Of a stretch of DNA of 64,000 bases, positions 25,934-35,330 are shown piece after piece. Positions within the stretch are counted from its first letter, which is position 1; the number at the start of each line of letters is the position of its first letter. Source of the DNA: Zoogloeaceae bacterium G21618-S1 (lineage in GTDB: Bacteria; Pseudomonadota; Gammaproteobacteria; Burkholderiales; Rhodocyclaceae); contig JAPWHF010000005.1 in NCBI GenBank assembly GCA_027214125.1, positions 62,951 to 126,950 of the forward strand, read 5' to 3'. A program made the position numbers and the translations under genes. The notes below the pieces were generated by a model. The model saw only the letters and a program-made list of their open reading frames with translations, did no database searches and was not told the origin of the DNA.

Positions 25934-26371
25934 TTACTGACCGCGCAACGTAATCTCGCAGCCAACCTGCTCCAGCACTTTCTGGAGTCCGCGGCGGGTG
26001 GCCGTATTGACCACCAGCGGCGCCATGAAGTTGGCCTTGAGGCCGGCATCGGCAGGCGAGCCCGCATTGACGGCAGTTTGCCGCACGATGACCGCCACGG
26101 TAGCGTCTTCGGGCTGGGTCAGGCCGAGCGCGGCGACGTCGGCATCGGACAGCGTGAGCTCGTAATTGACACCCAGCGCGGCCGGATCGGTGACCGAAAA
26201 CACGATGGCCGGGTCATCCACCCCTTGCATCTGCAGCACCGAGCCATGCTCGCCGGCCTGGATGAAGGTGAAGCGCTTGCAGGATTCAAAACCCGGCAGG
26301 CCGGCGGGGAATTCGATGATCTGATCGGCTTCGACGTCGATCGATCCGAAGGCGGCGCTTTCGATATGCAT
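25934..26371 (-). CDS. fliW: Flagellar assembly factor FliW
   Basis: A 145-residue FliW protein: MHIESAAFGSIDVEADQIIEFPAGLPGFE is the classic start, followed by FTFIQ, LTQPEDATVAVIV, and NFMAPLVVNTATRRGLQ. FliW binds flagellin and the RNA-binding regulator CsrA, balancing filament protein synthesis. No csrA or flagellin gene lies beside it, unlike many genomes, so it is detached from the flagellar cluster. It follows the SPOR gene in the same direction after 68 bp. Confidence 0.95.
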   Translation of the reverse strand: MHIESAAFGSIDVEADQIIEFPAGLPGFESCKRFTFIQAGEHGSVLQMQGVDDPAIVFSVTDPAALGVNYELTLSDADVAALGLTQPEDATVAVIVRQTAVNAGSPADAGLKANFMAPLVVNTATRRGLQKVLEQVGCEITLRGQ

Positions 26372-26439
26372 GGGTGTCTCCTTGTTGTGTTGTCAAGCTC
26401 GGCAACTGGCCGTGCGCGGGGCATCGGCGATCTATCGCA

Positions 26440-27144
26440 TCAGGGGTTGCGTACCACCAGCCCTTTTCCCAGGCCGGATTTGCGCAGTTTTTCGCGGGCG
26501 GCATCGGCGGCGGCGCGGTCTTTGAACGGACCGACCACCACGCGGCTTTCAATATGCGATTCGATGCCCATCTTGGCGATTTTTTCGTACAGCGCCTGGG
26601 CGTTCTCGGACGTGCTGAACACCCCGAGTTGCACCAGATAGCCGGATCGCGGCACCGGCTTCGAGGCGGCGACGGCAGGACTCGGTAGTGTCGGCGCGGC
26701 GGCCGCTGCGGGTGCCGGGGTTTCGGGATCGGCAACGGCGGCGCGTGCGGGCGCATCGCTGCCCTTGAGCACCAGACGCGGTGTACCCACCACCGCGGGC
26801 GGGGTTTCGTCGGCACGCTCGGCGGCCGCCACCGGTTGCGGTAGCGCGTTCATTTCAGCCGCGACCGGGGACACCCCGTCCGCCGCGGGCACACCCTCTT
26901 GCGCAGCCACACTCGCTTCCACCTCGGCTGCGGTGGGCATGGGCGGCGCGCCCACAGCGGGCACCGGTGGCGGGGGGGCCATCACCACGGCGGGGCGGGC
27001 TGCAGCATCGTCAGCACGCTGGGCGGTTTCAAACCAGGCCAGTGCGGCCAGCAATACCACGATCAAGCCGCCGGCGATGCCGGCCCGGCGAAGCATCTGG
27101 CTGCGCAAGGCCGCCGGTGTCGCGTCAGGTTTTGCTTCACTCAT
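26440..27144 (-). CDS. SPOR-domain membrane protein
   Basis: A 234-residue protein: a short cytoplasmic start, one transmembrane helix (AGGLIVVLLAALAWF, about 25-45), a long Pro/Ala-rich periplasmic linker, and a C-terminal SPOR domain (YLVQLGVFSTSENAQALYEKIAKMG to VGPFKDRAAADAAREKLRKSG). SPOR domains bind denuded glycan at the division septum. Its start overlaps the DUF2802 gene by 4 nt (ATGA). The linker composition is typical and not a repeat array. Confidence 0.85.
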   Translation of the reverse strand: MSEAKPDATPAALRSQMLRRAGIAGGLIVVLLAALAWFETAQRADDAAARPAVVMAPPPPVPAVGAPPMPTAAEVEASVAAQEGVPAADGVSPVAAEMNALPQPVAAAERADETPPAVVGTPRLVLKGSDAPARAAVADPETPAPAAAAAPTLPSPAVAASKPVPRSGYLVQLGVFSTSENAQALYEKIAKMGIESHIESRVVVGPFKDRAAADAAREKLRKSGLGKGLVVRNP

Positions 27145-27686
27145 CGTGCGCCCTCTGACCCCTCGGCGGGGTCCTGACCCAATGATTTGACCAACTCGGC
27201 CTCGGCCACCGAAATACTGCAACGCTCGGCAATGTCCTCGGCCGTCATGCCGCGTCGCACCAGTGCCAGCGCCTCACCATACAGGGGCGAGACGCGCTGT
27301 GCGGCGCGCGCGGCGTCAAGCTGTGCTGCCTGCTCGTTGATGCTCTGCCGAAACGCCAGCTGCTCGGCGCGCAACTGGTCGATCTCTCCACGCAATTGCG
27401 CCGCGTCGCGCCGCAACTGTCGCACCTCCAGCGCCAGGCCAAAGCTGTCGGCCGCCTCATTGTCGGGCGCGGCAGTCGATTGCGCCACCACGGTCTCGCC
27501 GGTCACACGGTCCTCTGAGGCGTCCGCGTCATCCACCGAAGCGCTTGTATCAACTTCAATCGTGTCAGCACCCGCGTCGTCGCCCGAGACGTCGGCGTCT
27601 TTCACGCCCATGGCGCGAATCAGCTGGAACACCAGATACACCGCCAGCACGGCAACCACAATCCACAACACTTCCCGCGCACCCAT
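27141..27686 (-). CDS. DUF2802 membrane-anchored coiled-coil protein
   Basis: A 181-residue protein with an N-terminal transmembrane helix (LWIVVAVLAVYLVFQLI), an acidic Asp/Ser/Thr linker (about 25-75), a coiled coil (VRQLRRDAAQLRGEIDQLRAEQLAFRQ) and a C-terminal helix-turn-helix-like DUF2802 motif (LVRRGMTAEDIAERCSISVAEAELV). The function is unknown; the family often lies near flagellar or SPOR genes, as here. It starts 2 bp after the upstream PLP enzyme stop and overlaps the SPOR gene. Confidence 0.75.
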   Translation of the reverse strand: MGAREVLWIVVAVLAVYLVFQLIRAMGVKDADVSGDDAGADTIEVDTSASVDDADASEDRVTGETVVAQSTAAPDNEAADSFGLALEVRQLRRDAAQLRGEIDQLRAEQLAFRQSINEQAAQLDAARAAQRVSPLYGEALALVRRGMTAEDIAERCSISVAEAELVKSLGQDPAEGSEGAR

Positions 27687-27688
27687 GC

Positions 27689-28981
27689 TCACGCCTCCTT
27701 GCCGGCTTGCGCCAGTGCCTGGTCGAGATCCCACAGGATGTCGGCCTCGGTCTCAATGCCCACCGACAGGCGAACCATGTCAGGCGGCACGCCGGCGGCG
27801 CGCTGCTCGGCTTCTGACAATTGTCGATGGGTTGTCGAGGCCGGGTGAATGACCAGGGTCTTGGCATCGCCCACATTCGCCAGATGGCTGATCATTTGCA
27901 CCGCGTTGATGAAGCGCTCGCCGGCCGCCTGCCCACCGACGATGCCGAAGCTGAGGATACCGCCTGCGCCCTTCGGAAAGTAGCGCTGTGCCAGGGCGTG
28001 GTCAGGGCTGTCTGCCAGACCGGGATAATTCACCCATGCGACCATCGGGTGCGCGGCCAGAAATTTGGCCACCGCGGTGGCGTTGGCGACATGGCGATCC
28101 ATGCGCACCGGCAGGGTTTCGAGCCCTTGCAGCAGCATGAAGGCACTGAAGGGCGACAGCGCCGGGCCGAAGGTGCGCAGGGTTTCCATGCGCGCTTTCA
28201 TGGTGAAGCCGAAGTCGCCGAAGGTTTCGTAGAAATTGACGCCGTGATAGCCGCGCGAGGGTTCGACCAGTTGCGGAAAGCGGCCGTTGTCCCACGGAAA
28301 CTTGCCGGACTCGATGATCACCCCGCCCATGGTCGTGCCGTGCCCACCGATGTATTTGGTGGCCGAATGGATGACGATGTCGGCGCCGTGCTCGATGGGC
28401 CGGCACAGATAGGGCGAGGCCAGCGTGCTGTCGATCACCAGTGGTACGCCGGCCGCATGGGCGACCTCGGCGATAGCCGTGATGTCGAGCACGTTGAGAC
28501 CGGGGTTGCCGATGATCTCGCCATACACCACACGGGTCTTGTCGTTGATCGCCGCGCGGAAGGCTTGCGGATCGGCCGGATCGACAAAATGCGTGTTGAT
28601 GCCGAGCTTGCGCAGGCTCACATCGAGCTGCGAGTAGCTACCGCCATACAGCGTGCGCGCCGCCACGATCTCGTCCCCCGCCTCGCACAGCGTGAGCAAG
28701 GCGACCATCTGCGCCGACAGCCCTGAAGCGGTGGCCAACGCAGCCCGCCCGCCTTCGAGCGCGGCCATGCGCTCTTCAAAGGCCGCGACGGTCGGGTTCG
28801 AAATGCGCGAATACACATTGCCGAAAGTCTGCAGGTTGAACAACGCAGCGGCGTGCTCGGGCGAGTCGAAAACGAAGGAAGTGGTCTGGTAGATCGGCAT
28901 CGCCCGCGCGCCGGTAGTGGCGTCGGGCGGCTGCCCGGCATGCAGGCAGAGAGTTTCGATACCGTAGCGGTGATCGGGCAT
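27689..28981 (-). CDS. metY: O-acetylhomoserine sulfhydrylase-type PLP enzyme (MetY)
   Basis: A 430-residue Cys/Met-metabolism PLP enzyme starting at MPDHRYGIETLCLHAGQPPDATTGARA, the usual MetY opening. YSRISNPTVAAFEERMAALEGG and the PLP lysine segment HSATKYIGGHGTTMGG are present, with the C-terminal HPASTTHRQL phosphate-binding segment. It should form homocysteine from O-acetylhomoserine and sulfide. Length and GTTMGG favour MetY over cystathionine gamma-synthase. It is the first gene of a run including the DUF2802, SPOR and fliW genes. Confidence 0.9.
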   Translation of the reverse strand: MPDHRYGIETLCLHAGQPPDATTGARAMPIYQTTSFVFDSPEHAAALFNLQTFGNVYSRISNPTVAAFEERMAALEGGRAALATASGLSAQMVALLTLCEAGDEIVAARTLYGGSYSQLDVSLRKLGINTHFVDPADPQAFRAAINDKTRVVYGEIIGNPGLNVLDITAIAEVAHAAGVPLVIDSTLASPYLCRPIEHGADIVIHSATKYIGGHGTTMGGVIIESGKFPWDNGRFPQLVEPSRGYHGVNFYETFGDFGFTMKARMETLRTFGPALSPFSAFMLLQGLETLPVRMDRHVANATAVAKFLAAHPMVAWVNYPGLADSPDHALAQRYFPKGAGGILSFGIVGGQAAGERFINAVQMISHLANVGDAKTLVIHPASTTHRQLSEAEQRAAGVPPDMVRLSVGIETEADILWDLDQALAQAGKEA

Positions 28982-29066
28982 GGTGTCGGCCGGGCAAAAT
29001 CCGGCAGCGGTGGTGTTAGTCGAGGATAATACTGGCGGCATCCACCAACCACAACGCACCCCGCCC

Positions 29067-29840
29067 ATGGAACCCGCTCTGATCGCCTTCTGGGCGAAGA
29101 AAATCCTTGCCGTACTGATCCTGCCCCCGGCCGGCCCACTGTTGCTGATCGGACTCGGGCTGATGGTCCCGCGGCTGCGCAAACTGGCGTGGTTGGGCTG
29201 GCTGTATGCGTTGGTGGTAAGCATGCCGGCGTCCGTCAACTGGCTCACCCTGCCGCTGGAATCGGCGCCACCGATTTCCGACGCGGCGCTGCGCCAGACA
29301 CAGGCCATCGTCATTCTCGGCGCGGGCAGCCGCGACTATGCGCCCGAGTATGGCCACCCGACCGTCAGCAAGCTGGCGCTCGAACGTCTGCGCTACGGCG
29401 CCAAACTATCGCGCGAAACGGGCTTGCCGATTCTGGTGACCGGCGGTGCGCTGGACGGTCGCGTGCCCGAAGCGGTGATGATGCGCGAGGTGATTCAGGC
29501 CGAATACGGCTTGCCGGTGCGATGGGCCGAATCGGACTCGCTCGACACCCGCGACAACGCCAACCTGGCCGCCCGCCTGCTGCACGCCGACGGCATCGAG
29601 CGCATCGCGCTGGTCACCCATGCGGCGCATATGCCACGCGCACTGGCCGCCTTTGAAGCGGCCGGACTCGCCGTCACGCCCGCACCCACCGCCTGGCAAT
29701 CGACGCCCGACCCGGCGCTACAGATCACCGACTTCATCCCCACCGCGCGCAGCGCCTACACCGGCTGGTTTGCCGCGCACGAATGGCTGGGCAGGCTGGC
29801 CTATCGCCTCACCACCCCGCCGCCTCGACCGAAACCTTAA
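29067..29840 (+). CDS. YdcF/ElyC-like DUF218 membrane protein
   Basis: A 257-residue protein with two N-terminal transmembrane helices (ILAVLILPPAGPLLLIGLGL and LAWLGWLYALVVSMPASVNWL) and a DUF218 domain (AIVILGAGSRDYAPEYG, TGLPILVTGGA, DTRDNANLAARLL, ALVTHAAHMPRALAAF). Relatives such as ElyC and SanA act in envelope biogenesis. The start is the ATG at 29067; an upstream in-frame ATG would overlap the divergent metY start. The stop overlaps the convergent PLP gene by 4 nt. Confidence 0.85.
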   Translation: MEPALIAFWAKKILAVLILPPAGPLLLIGLGLMVPRLRKLAWLGWLYALVVSMPASVNWLTLPLESAPPISDAALRQTQAIVILGAGSRDYAPEYGHPTVSKLALERLRYGAKLSRETGLPILVTGGALDGRVPEAVMMREVIQAEYGLPVRWAESDSLDTRDNANLAARLLHADGIERIALVTHAAHMPRALAAFEAAGLAVTPAPTAWQSTPDPALQITDFIPTARSAYTGWFAAHEWLGRLAYRLTTPPPRPKP

Positions 29841-31120
29841 ACCGCCGTCTGCGCCAGCGCCTGCGCCAGATCGGCGATCAGGTCGTCTTCATGCTCCAGC
29901 CCGATCGACAGGCGCACCAGGCCCTCCGTCACTCCGGCGCGCTCGCGCAGCTCGGCCGGCACGCCCGAGTGGGTGGTCGAGGCCGGATGGCAGACCAGCG
30001 ATTCGCTGCCGCCCAGGCTCACCGCCAGGCGGAATAGCTTGAGCGCGTTGATGAAACGGAAGGCGGCAGCGCGACCGCCGTCGAGCACTATCGAAAAGGT
30101 TGAGCCCGCGCCCTGGCACTGCCGGGCGTAGGCCGCACGGTACCGCGCCTCGGCAATGTGTTCCGGATGCAGCACGGTGACGCCGCCTGGCGGATATGCG
30201 GCCAACCAGCGCGCCACCGCGCTGGCGCTGGCCGCCGCCCGGCGCATGCGCAGACCGAGGGTTTCCATCGAGCGCGCCAGCAGCCAGGACGACTGCGGAT
30301 CGAGCATGCAGCCGGTGGTCGAACGCCACTGGCGCAGGCGCTTGAGCTGCGCCAGCGGCCCACTGACCGCACCGCCGATCAGGTCGCTGTGGCCGCCCAC
30401 GTATTTGGTCAGCGAATAGATCACCAGGTCGATGCCATGGCGCAGCGGCTGCTGAAACAGCGGCCCGAGCAAGGTGTTGTCGCACATCGACAGCGGCCGG
30501 TAGCCGTGCTGCGCCGCAAAGCCCGACAGCGCCGCTTCGACCGCGGCAAAGTCCACCAGCGAATTGACCGGGTTGGACGGCGTCTCGATATAAAACACCC
30601 CGACCCGCCCGCGCGCCGCCGCCGTCTCCAGCGCCGCGCGCATGGCCTCGGCCGACAAGCCGTCGTCGAAGGCCGTCGCGCCCACACCCCAGTCGGCCAG
30701 CGCCTGGCGGATCAGCGTCTCGGTGCCGCCATACAGCGGGGCGCTGTGCACGATCTGCTCGCCGGGGCGCAGGCTGGCGAACAGCGCGGTGCTGATCGCC
30801 GCCATGCCGCTGGCGGTGACCAGCGCGGCCTCGGCGCCGTCGAGCAGCGCAAGGCGCGCCTCGACCAGCTGCAGATTGGGATGATTGAAGCGGGCGTAGA
30901 CCAGACCACTGGCCCCGGCCGGTGCGGGCGCGCGCCCCGCCGCCACATCGAAGAAGGCCTCGCCTTCCTCGGCGCTGCGAAAGACGAAGGTCGAGCTGTG
31001 ATAGACCGGCATCTTGACCGCGCCCTGCGCCAAAAACGGGTCGTGGCCATGGCCGATCACCTGCGTGTCGGGGTGCAGCGGCGTATCGTCGGCGGGGGTT
31101 TTAGGGTGAGTGTCCGGCAT
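29837..31120 (-). CDS. Cystathionine gamma-synthase family PLP enzyme
   Basis: A 427-residue PLP enzyme of the same superfamily as the MetY nearby. Key segments are YARFNHPNLQLVEARLALLDGAEAALVTASGMAA, YIETPSNPVN and the PLP lysine in IYSLTKYVGGHSDLIGG, ending HPASTTHSGVPAELRERAGV. The exact reaction (gamma-synthase, beta-lyase or methionine gamma-lyase) cannot be settled by eye. The start MPDTHPKTPADD is chosen because homology to the family begins just after; the longer frame upstream has no family character. Confidence 0.85.
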   Translation of the reverse strand: MPDTHPKTPADDTPLHPDTQVIGHGHDPFLAQGAVKMPVYHSSTFVFRSAEEGEAFFDVAAGRAPAPAGASGLVYARFNHPNLQLVEARLALLDGAEAALVTASGMAAISTALFASLRPGEQIVHSAPLYGGTETLIRQALADWGVGATAFDDGLSAEAMRAALETAAARGRVGVFYIETPSNPVNSLVDFAAVEAALSGFAAQHGYRPLSMCDNTLLGPLFQQPLRHGIDLVIYSLTKYVGGHSDLIGGAVSGPLAQLKRLRQWRSTTGCMLDPQSSWLLARSMETLGLRMRRAAASASAVARWLAAYPPGGVTVLHPEHIAEARYRAAYARQCQGAGSTFSIVLDGGRAAAFRFINALKLFRLAVSLGGSESLVCHPASTTHSGVPAELRERAGVTEGLVRLSIGLEHEDDLIADLAQALAQTAV

Positions 31121-31233
31121 CCTGGCCTCGGGCGTTGGGTACGAAAGCCGACATCGTGCGCGTCGGCCGCAAGCGCGGCAAGACACACGCCGGGCGCATA
31201 TTGATCCGCACTGTACCGGTGCCGGCCACGGGC

Positions 31234-32562
31234 TTACTCGGGTGGCAAATCCCTGCTGCCCGCCATCTCGCGCCACAGCCCCCGCGCCATCGCGCCGAGC
31301 ACGCCAACGCCGAGCAACAACGCCCCCCACAGCCACCAGTGACTGCCGGCCTGCCAGGGCGCCGGCTCGCGCGGTGCGGCGGCCACCGGCGCCTCGCCTG
31401 ATCGCACCCGGGCCGCAGCCAGCGTCGCCGCCCGGTCGGTGCCGAAGCCCGGCACTACCTGTCCGGGCGCCTGCCACACCGAGGGCGCCGAGGCATGGCC
31501 GACGGCCAGTGTGTAGGGACCGGCGCCGCGCGCCACGAAGGCCACCGACTCCGGCGTCCAGCCCAGCGCCAGGCGCGGCGCCTCGGCGGCGTCGGCATCG
31601 AGCGTTACCCGCCACAGCGGATCGCGGCTGAGCGCAATCGTGGTCGCCTCGCCTTCGTCCAGCCCGCCGGCCTGCTGCAAGCGGTAACCCACGGTGCGCG
31701 CGCACCACTGCCAGCGGCCGCTGACCGCTGCACGCGAGGCCACGCGGGCCGAGATCACATCGGAGTCGCTGACCGGCACCAGACGCAGGGCGTCGACCGG
31801 GAAGAGACCGGGCGAGGTGAAGTCGATGATCTTTCCGTCGGCCTGGCCGCTCAGCTCGACCCACTCGCGCGCCGCCGCCGTGCGCCGATGATTAAGCAAG
31901 ACCGCCCGCTGCAGGCTCACCGGCGGCGGCGTGCCGACCCAGTCGATCCGCAAATAGCGCGCCCGCACGGACGGCAGGGCAACGCGATCCTGAACGATGC
32001 GCGCCTCGCCCTCGCCCAGCGACAGCAGCGCCGTGCGATGCGCCACGCTGCGCCACTGCTGCAAGTCGTCCGAAGCCTGCACGCTCACCGCGGCCTCAAA
32101 GGGCGTGGACTCCGGCCAGACCAGGGTGAGCGCGTCGATGGCAGCGTCGAAATCCTTCACTTCCAGCAGATAGCCGGGCAGCGCAGTCGTCGTGACCGGC
32201 GCCGCGCCCTCGACCTCGACCCGCACACTGGCCGCGCCGCTGGCATGTACCGTCACCCCATCGCGCACCGCCGCGGCCCGCGCCGGCAAGGCCACCAGCG
32301 GCCGCTCGACGCGTAGCGCCTGCGTCTCGGTCGGGCGCGGTAGACGCGCCATCGGCACCGCCTCACCGGCGGCATTGAAGATGCGCACATCGCGCAGGTC
32401 GGCGTGGCGCACGGCGCGATAGACGTCGGCGGGCAAGTTCAGCTGCAGCAGGCTGGCGTCGGCCGGCGCCTCGATGGCGAGGCGCACATCGAAGTCCTCC
32501 GCCGCCGGTGCAGCCAGCGCGAGCGGCGCCATCGCCATCAATAACCACGGCAAGGTTTTCAT
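31234..32562 (-). CDS. DUF3999 membrane-anchored periplasmic protein
   Basis: A 442-residue protein with a signal peptide (MKTLPWLLMAMAPLALAAPA), a large beta-rich periplasmic part (two discoidin-like regions around LQLNLPADVYRAVRHADLRDVRIFN and LPSVRARYLRIDWVG) and one C-terminal transmembrane helix (WWLWGALLLGVGVLGAMARGLW). It matches the DUF3999 family, nearly always encoded beside DUF2339 proteins, with which it overlaps here by 4 nt (ATGA). The biochemical role is unknown. Confidence 0.85.
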   Translation of the reverse strand: MKTLPWLLMAMAPLALAAPAAEDFDVRLAIEAPADASLLQLNLPADVYRAVRHADLRDVRIFNAAGEAVPMARLPRPTETQALRVERPLVALPARAAAVRDGVTVHASGAASVRVEVEGAAPVTTTALPGYLLEVKDFDAAIDALTLVWPESTPFEAAVSVQASDDLQQWRSVAHRTALLSLGEGEARIVQDRVALPSVRARYLRIDWVGTPPPVSLQRAVLLNHRRTAAAREWVELSGQADGKIIDFTSPGLFPVDALRLVPVSDSDVISARVASRAAVSGRWQWCARTVGYRLQQAGGLDEGEATTIALSRDPLWRVTLDADAAEAPRLALGWTPESVAFVARGAGPYTLAVGHASAPSVWQAPGQVVPGFGTDRAATLAAARVRSGEAPVAAAPREPAPWQAGSHWWLWGALLLGVGVLGAMARGLWREMAGSRDLPPE

Positions 32563-35315
32563 GTGTTTTGCTCCCTGGCCGGCGGCAGCGGCGAGAAGTA
32601 GCCGACCACCAGCAACACCACCCCGGCACCGAGGAAGGACACGATGCGCGCCACCGTGCCGGTGCTGGCCATATCCACCAAAAACAGTTTTGCGACGACC
32701 ACGCCGAGCAACACGGCGCCCAACATCCACAGCGTGCGCCGCTGACCCCGGCTGGCGACAAAGGTCAGCGCCAGACCGAGCAAGCCCCAGAACAGCGACA
32801 CGCTGGCCTGCACGGTGTCGCTTTCAAACAGCGCCGCCTCGCTCCACGGCACGCCAGCCAGGTGATGCACCGCGCGCAGCAAGGCGCCATTGGCCAGCAC
32901 GAAGCCGACCGCCGCCAGGATCTTGAGGCCGGTGCCACGCACCGCCGGCATCGCCTCGCCCTGCCCCTGCCACCAGCGGAACACCACCAGCAGCATCAGG
33001 CCCATGGCCAGATCGAGCGGGTTGAGCAGCGGCAGATAGGGCAGCGGCGTCACATCCCCGCCGCCCGCCACGCTCACCAGCAGCGCCCAGCCCAGCCCGG
33101 CCGCTGCCAGCCCGGTGTTGCCCAGCCCGAGGTAGGCCTGTCGCCACGGCCCCGCCGGCCAGATGCCGCGCAGTGCCAGACGCTGCATGCCAGTCATCAC
33201 CAGCGCGATCACCGCAAGCACCGCGGCATGCGCCCAGCTGTCGCCGGCCACCGCGCCATCAGTCACCTCGCCCGCCGCCCAGGCCAGCGCAATGCTCGCC
33301 AGCCACAGCCCGGCGGTGTGGCCATGGCGCAGCCACTTGGCGACCACCGGCGTGCCTTCGGCGCGACGCAGCGCGAACAGCGCCGAGGCCACGGCCAGCG
33401 GCCACGCGAGCAGGCCCCAGTCGGCCAGCGGGTGGGTGCTCGCATGCAGCAAGGTCAGCAACAGGGACAGGGCCATGCCCGGCAGCGCCAGCAAGGCCGG
33501 CCCGTGCAGCGCCGGCCAGTCGAAGCGTCTCGCGGCCAAGCTGGCCAGCGCGCCACTGGCGGCAAAGAAGATCAGCGCGGCGGCGGGGATCTGTCGGTTG
33601 GTGAACCAGGCATCCAGCTCGGTCATGCCGCCGGCCAGCCACCACAGCGTGGCCCACACCAGCAGTGCCGGGGCGGCAACCGACAGCAGACGCGGCCAGT
33701 GATCGCGCGCGGCGTCTGCAAAGCGACTGCTGAAGAAACCGGCCAGCGCGATCAGCGCGGCGCCGAAGCACTGGCTGTTGAACAACGGCCAGACGCGCCC
33801 GTAGGCTTCGAGCCCGCCATCGGACACAAAGAAGGCGCCCGCCGCCAGTTGCAGCACCAGACCCGAGGCCATCGCCAGCTTGCGCGACTGGCGGGTGCCC
33901 ACCCACAGCAGGGCCGCGCCTTCCATGGCCCAGGCGGCGGCCGTCCATTGGCCATCGACGGCCAGCGGAATGGTCAGGGTGAGGAAGGCAACGCCCAGCG
34001 CGAGGAAGGATTCGACCAGCAAGCGCAGGCTCGGCCGCGCCCGGCCATGCAGCCAGCGCGCCAGCAGCACATAGAAGCCGCCGAGGGCCAGCGCGCTCCA
34101 GGCCAGCCCGTAGGGCATGTCCTGCACCAGTGCGGCCTGCAGGCCGAAACCGACCACCGGGGTGCCGAACACCAGCGTGCCGTCGACGTAATCCTTGAGC
34201 GAAGGCGCGCTGCGCCAGGCGTAGAGCACGGCGGCGGCGACGTACATCAGCACGAAGGCAATCAGGAAGGGCTCGGTGCTGGCGAACAATTCAGGGTTGT
34301 AATCCTTGGCGCCCCAGGCCAGCGCGATGGAGAAGGTGAACACGAAGCCGACCAGATTGAGCACCCGCCAGGCTTTCTGCCAGGCCATGGCGAGCAGGCC
34401 GGCGTTGAGCAGCAAGTAGTAGCCGAAGAGCATCACATGGCTGCCCTGCCCGGTCGAGGCGATGATGGGCGCCATGAAGCCGCCAGCAATGCCGATCACC
34501 GCCAGCGCCTGCGCGTTCTGCCACACCGCCAGCGCGGCGGCGAACACCACCACGGCGAGCAGAAGCGCAAAGCCAAGCGTGGGCGGAATCATCTGATACA
34601 TGCGCATGGCGGCAAAAATGGTGAGATAGAGCACGCCCACCCCGCCGCCTTGCAGGCTGAGCGCGTAGCCGCTGCGCTGCTTGCGCAGACGCCAGCCGAC
34701 CACCAGCAGCGCGATGCCGCCGAAGGCGATGCCGGCGAGGCGGAACTCAACCGGCAGCAGGCTGTTCTCGACGGCGTAGCGTGCCAGGAAGGCGAGGCCG
34801 AAGAACAGCACGAGCAAGCCGACGCGCACCACGGTGTTGCCGCCCAGCAGCCAGGCGCGGGCGGTGTCGTAGATCTGATCGAGCGTGCCAGGCGTGCGCT
34901 CGACCGGGGCGCGGCGCGCGGGCGCCGCTTCGCCGCGTCGGGCGGCCAGCACATCGGCACCGCGACGGCGGACGGGTTCGGCTTGGGAAATCGGTGCGGC
35001 GGGCGGCGGCGCCTCGGCCTCGAACACGGGCAAGGACGGCGCGGTCTCATCGGCCACCGGCGCGCGTGGCGTCACAGGCACCGCCGTTGGTACCCGCTCG
35101 GCGCCACCCGCGCGCAATTGCGCCACGGTCTGCTCCAGCAGCGCGACCCGCGCCTCGAGTTGTGCCAGCGCCGTGGCGTCGGCCTTCGGCTTTCGGGTAA
35201 AGAACTGAATCACCGCCCCGATGATCGCGCCGATCACCGCCCCGCCGATCAATTCTTCCAGCCCGCTATCGAGGCCGGCCAGCGCCCCCAACACCAATCC
35301 TGCAATGATCCACAT
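32559..35315 (-). CDS. DUF2339 polytopic membrane protein
   Basis: A 918-residue protein: an N-terminal glycine-rich hydrophobic segment (GAVIGAIIGAVIQFF), a short coiled coil (LAQLEARVALLEQTVAQLR), a proline-rich linker, then about two dozen transmembrane helices to the C-terminus. This is the DUF2339 family; function is unknown, with cell-wall or polymer transport roles suggested only by topology. It is translationally coupled to the DUF3999 gene and begins 15 bp after the LplT-PlsC gene. Large antisense frames over this region are composition artefacts. Confidence 0.88.
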   Translation of the reverse strand: MWIIAGLVLGALAGLDSGLEELIGGAVIGAIIGAVIQFFTRKPKADATALAQLEARVALLEQTVAQLRAGGAERVPTAVPVTPRAPVADETAPSLPVFEAEAPPPAAPISQAEPVRRRGADVLAARRGEAAPARRAPVERTPGTLDQIYDTARAWLLGGNTVVRVGLLVLFFGLAFLARYAVENSLLPVEFRLAGIAFGGIALLVVGWRLRKQRSGYALSLQGGGVGVLYLTIFAAMRMYQMIPPTLGFALLLAVVVFAAALAVWQNAQALAVIGIAGGFMAPIIASTGQGSHVMLFGYYLLLNAGLLAMAWQKAWRVLNLVGFVFTFSIALAWGAKDYNPELFASTEPFLIAFVLMYVAAAVLYAWRSAPSLKDYVDGTLVFGTPVVGFGLQAALVQDMPYGLAWSALALGGFYVLLARWLHGRARPSLRLLVESFLALGVAFLTLTIPLAVDGQWTAAAWAMEGAALLWVGTRQSRKLAMASGLVLQLAAGAFFVSDGGLEAYGRVWPLFNSQCFGAALIALAGFFSSRFADAARDHWPRLLSVAAPALLVWATLWWLAGGMTELDAWFTNRQIPAAALIFFAASGALASLAARRFDWPALHGPALLALPGMALSLLLTLLHASTHPLADWGLLAWPLAVASALFALRRAEGTPVVAKWLRHGHTAGLWLASIALAWAAGEVTDGAVAGDSWAHAAVLAVIALVMTGMQRLALRGIWPAGPWRQAYLGLGNTGLAAAGLGWALLVSVAGGGDVTPLPYLPLLNPLDLAMGLMLLVVFRWWQGQGEAMPAVRGTGLKILAAVGFVLANGALLRAVHHLAGVPWSEAALFESDTVQASVSLFWGLLGLALTFVASRGQRRTLWMLGAVLLGVVVAKLFLVDMASTGTVARIVSFLGAGVVLLVVGYFSPLPPAREQNT

Positions 35316-35330
35316 AGCAGCTTCCTGTTG

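Noticed and set aside
29837-31864. A 675-residue version of the cystathionine-synthase-family protein
   Set aside because: The first 248 residues are Arg/Gly/Ala-rich antisense-like sequence over the DUF3999 gene. Family homology begins at the ATG at 31120.
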